From Bacteroidales bacterium (GTDB lineage Bacteria > Bacteroidota > Bacteroidia > Bacteroidales > UBA7960): a stretch of 5,840 bases of DNA. Made by a program: the position numbers and the translations under genes. The notes under the pieces are model-generated. The model saw nothing but the letters and a program-made list of their open reading frames with translations. It did no database searches and was not told the DNA's origin. The stretch's first letter is position 1, and every line of letters starts with the position of its first letter. This document shows positions 3,781-5,840 of this stretch, piece after piece. The stretch is from the NCBI GenBank assembly GCA_003557765.1, contig PWNO01000057.1, positions 1 through 5,840 of the forward strand, written 5' to 3'.

Positions 3781-5840
3781 TTATCTCACCACCTGCAAAC
3801 GTTCGGTTTTTATACTTTCTGCTGTGCTCACTCTGACGAAATAGACCCCTGTTTGCAGTTGTTCAAGGCTCAGTGTTGTCGTATTGCCTCCTGGATGAGT
3901 CTGAAGCATCATTTTCCCCAGTATGTCAATCACTTCAACCCTGTTGATCCGGGTTTGTGCCTCAATCTGAACCATGTCACGTGCAGGATTTGGATAAATA
4001 TTGATTTTTCCGGTTTGAGGCACATCAATGTCCCTGTTGCTCAAAGGCAATCCGTGGTCAGGAAATGCAACGGTTGAGTACATCCGGTATTCACCGGGTT
4101 GAAGGGTAATGGGCTGATTCACATCATCCACAACAAGCTCTCCCCTGCTAAAATATTCATACCACGTACCTGGTTCCTGGAAGTGTGGATTGATATCACC
4201 GGCTACGACATCAAAGTTGCCCAGCACGGTAACCTTTTTTGATTCGTGGTTCAGGTGGATCCGTTTCATCGCCCCACCCAGACTCAGGCTGTAATCAGTC
4301 GTGCGAAACACGTCGTATTCCTGTTTCAGGTTGGCCAGCAGCGAATACACATCATAAACCCGCTTCCTGCGCCAATCCTCGTAATAGTCCCACCTGATGG
4401 GTTTGGGATCTGTCCTGCAACCCGGGTCGATGGTTCCGTCCTGGCAATGATTGATGGAATAGTCATAGCCCAGCTCTCCAAACTGCCAGATCATCTTTGG
4501 ACCAGGGATGGGAAAATAAAATGCAGCAACAAGTTCGGCCCTTTGCAGAGCCACACTCAGCTGTTTAATGTCATGGTGGGGGTTGGTTGAGTTGCCCCAT
4601 GTGAGGTTCTTAAACATGATCCGCTCTTCGTCGTGGCTTTCCATGTAACCGATCAGGTGCGGATCGTCCCAGCCCCTGTTTTGGTAGGATATCCAGTCGA
4701 AGTTGGAATCGTCAAGCCAGCTCATTGCTGCTTCCTGGTATTGGTGTGTGATATTTCCCCACAGCAACATCCCATAATCAGACAGTTCCTTTTCTTCGTC
4801 GTTGGCCGTGAAATGCTCAAGGATAACGTAAGCGTCGGGATTTACCTCCCACACTTCGTCGGCAATGCGTTTCAGGTTTTCAATCCGTGCGGCATCATAA
4901 TTCCATCCTAGTCCGTCGCTTTGCTCGTTGGTGAACCCTTTTGTAAAGTCGAACCGATAACCGTCTATGCGGAACTCAGTGATCCAGTATTGCACGATGC
5001 GTTTAAACAATTCTTGTGCGTATTCACTATCCTGATCGAATGTTTGGAACCAGCACCACGGTTCGTGCGGACACGTTTCAAGGTACCATGGATTTTCCGG
5101 TGCGGGGCGCGACAAGTTATGATCAAAATACATCTGCACCCAGGGTGAGTGGTCGTCACTGTGGTTCAATACAATGTCCAGGACTACGGCCATACCACGT
5201 TCGTGGGCAGCGTCAATGAACTTTTTATAATCTTCGCGGGTACCATAGGCTTTGTCGGTGGCAAAATACATGACCGGGTTATAGCCCCAGGAGATGTTGC
5301 CGCCGAACTGGTTTACAGGCATCAGTTCAATCACGTTCACACCGAGGTTTTGTAGATAGTCGAGGCTGTCCATCACCGTTTTGATGGCACTTGTATCAAC
5401 AAAGTCGCGGATCAGCAACTCATAGATCACCATGTCCTCCACGGCGGGGGGGGTAAAGTCGTTTGTTTGCCATTCATAGGGAATGCGTCCCGGATGCATG
5501 ATGCTCACCAGTCCAGTGGTTTTTCCTGCCGGATAGGGTTTCAGGTCGGGATAGTTGAAGTCGTCAATCCAGTGATCGTTCCAGGGGTCGAGTACCTTGT
5601 GGGTATAAGGATCGGCCAAACGAAGCTCACCGTCTATGTAGTATTGAAAACCGTACTCAGTATCTGCTTCCAGGTTTTCAATCGTGAGCCAGTAACGGGT
5701 GCCGTCAGGTGAGCGATTCATTAAAAGTTCATCGCTGAGCTCCCATTCGTTCATGTCGCCAATTACAAATACAAACTCCTTGAGTGCAGGCGGATCGTGT
5801 AACACAAGAGTTACCGTGTTCTCATCCAGGTAATTGATGC
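3781..5840 (-). CDS. Secreted GH13 alpha-amylase-family enzyme with T9SS type A sorting domain (N-terminus lies beyond right edge)
   Basis: 685 residues are visible; the frame is open at the right edge (codons for INYLDENTVTL precede GTG 5805), so the signal peptide and true start are missing. Numbering below counts from that GTG. Layout: N-terminal CBM48/E-set-like beta domain (1-~85, with FVIGDMNEW and ADPYTHKVLDPW); GH13 (beta/alpha)8 barrel (~125-495) with all four signature regions, DIVLNH (210-215), FRIDGYRFD (278-286, nucleophile Asp286), VILEHF (327-332, acid/base Glu330) and MESHDEER (388-395, Asp392); a C-terminal beta-sandwich (~500-580); and a T9SS type A tag (~600-674: INIYPNPARD, VEVIDILGK, LQTGVYFVRVS, ending QVVR). 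GH13 retaining enzymes act on alpha-glucans such as starch or glycogen; the exact specificity cannot be told. Export by the Sec system and then T9SS is expected, ending at the cell surface or outside. Cys245/Cys251 and Cys454/Cys463 may form disulfides. All catalytic residues are present, so it looks active. Confidence 0.93.
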   Translation of the reverse strand, partial: INYLDENTVTLVLHDPPALKEFVFVIGDMNEWELSDELLMNRSPDGTRYWLTIENLEADTEYGFQYYIDGELRLADPYTHKVLDPWNDHWIDDFNYPDLKPYPAGKTTGLVSIMHPGRIPYEWQTNDFTPPAVEDMVIYELLIRDFVDTSAIKTVMDSLDYLQNLGVNVIELMPVNQFGGNISWGYNPVMYFATDKAYGTREDYKKFIDAAHERGMAVVLDIVLNHSDDHSPWVQMYFDHNLSRPAPENPWYLETCPHEPWCWFQTFDQDSEYAQELFKRIVQYWITEFRIDGYRFDFTKGFTNEQSDGLGWNYDAARIENLKRIADEVWEVNPDAYVILEHFTANDEEKELSDYGMLLWGNITHQYQEAAMSWLDDSNFDWISYQNRGWDDPHLIGYMESHDEERIMFKNLTWGNSTNPHHDIKQLSVALQRAELVAAFYFPIPGPKMIWQFGELGYDYSINHCQDGTIDPGCRTDPKPIRWDYYEDWRRKRVYDVYSLLANLKQEYDVFRTTDYSLSLGGAMKRIHLNHESKKVTVLGNFDVVAGDINPHFQEPGTWYEYFSRGELVVDDVNQPITLQPGEYRMYSTVAFPDHGLPLSNRDIDVPQTGKINIYPNPARDMVQIEAQTRINRVEVIDILGKMMLQTHPGGNTTTLSLEQLQTGVYFVRVSTAESIKTERLQVVR

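Noticed and set aside
3730..4077. Plus-strand open frame of 115 codons
   Set aside because: It lies opposite the conserved T9SS tail and beta-sandwich of the amylase and shows no recognisable motif, so it is an antisense shadow.
4246..4590. Plus-strand open frame of 114 codons opposite the GH13 domain
   Set aside because: The minus strand carries conserved GH13 sequence through this region, and the plus frame shows no recognisable domain.

Overview
The window is most likely from a member of the Bacteroidota, probably an environmental, Bacteroidales-like or otherwise non-model lineage. Three things support this. It holds the 5' part of sprA, the outer-membrane translocon gene of the type IX secretion system (T9SS). 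It holds a secreted GH13 amylase-family enzyme that ends in a T9SS sorting domain. The gene order malic enzyme, ruvA, sprA is one I recall from Bacteroidota genomes, though I have not checked this. Ribosome-binding sites are weak or absent, as is common in that phylum. No RNA genes, CRISPR arrays, transposases or phage genes were seen.

All four genes lie on the minus strand, so transcription runs from high to low coordinates. Region 3781-5840 is a GH13 alpha-amylase-family enzyme whose N-terminus lies beyond the right edge. Region 3642-3780 is a short gap with a strong inverted repeat, a T8 tract (minus strand) and a plausible Bacteroidota-type promoter. Region 2187-3641 encodes a divergent malic enzyme. 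Region 1908-2186 is a 279-bp gap made almost entirely of short repeats: telomere-like heptads at both ends in opposite orientation, a CACAAATT-type cluster with possible alternative hairpins, and a perfect 16-bp x 4 tandem array. Region 1317-1907 is ruvA. Region 1-1292 is the first ~430 codons of sprA, which begins right after ruvA in the same reading frame and has no usable ATG; it runs off the left edge.

The genes do not form one pathway. Malic enzyme is central carbon metabolism, RuvA is Holliday-junction processing, and SprA and the amylase are linked by secretion: the amylase carries the C-terminal tag recognised by the machinery to which SprA belongs. Most of the window is ordinary conserved Bacteroidota content. 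The parts that merit a second look are the repeat-built malic enzyme-ruvA spacer, the ATG-less start of sprA, and the altered signature motifs of the malic enzyme. I found no convincing sign of a new multi-gene system.
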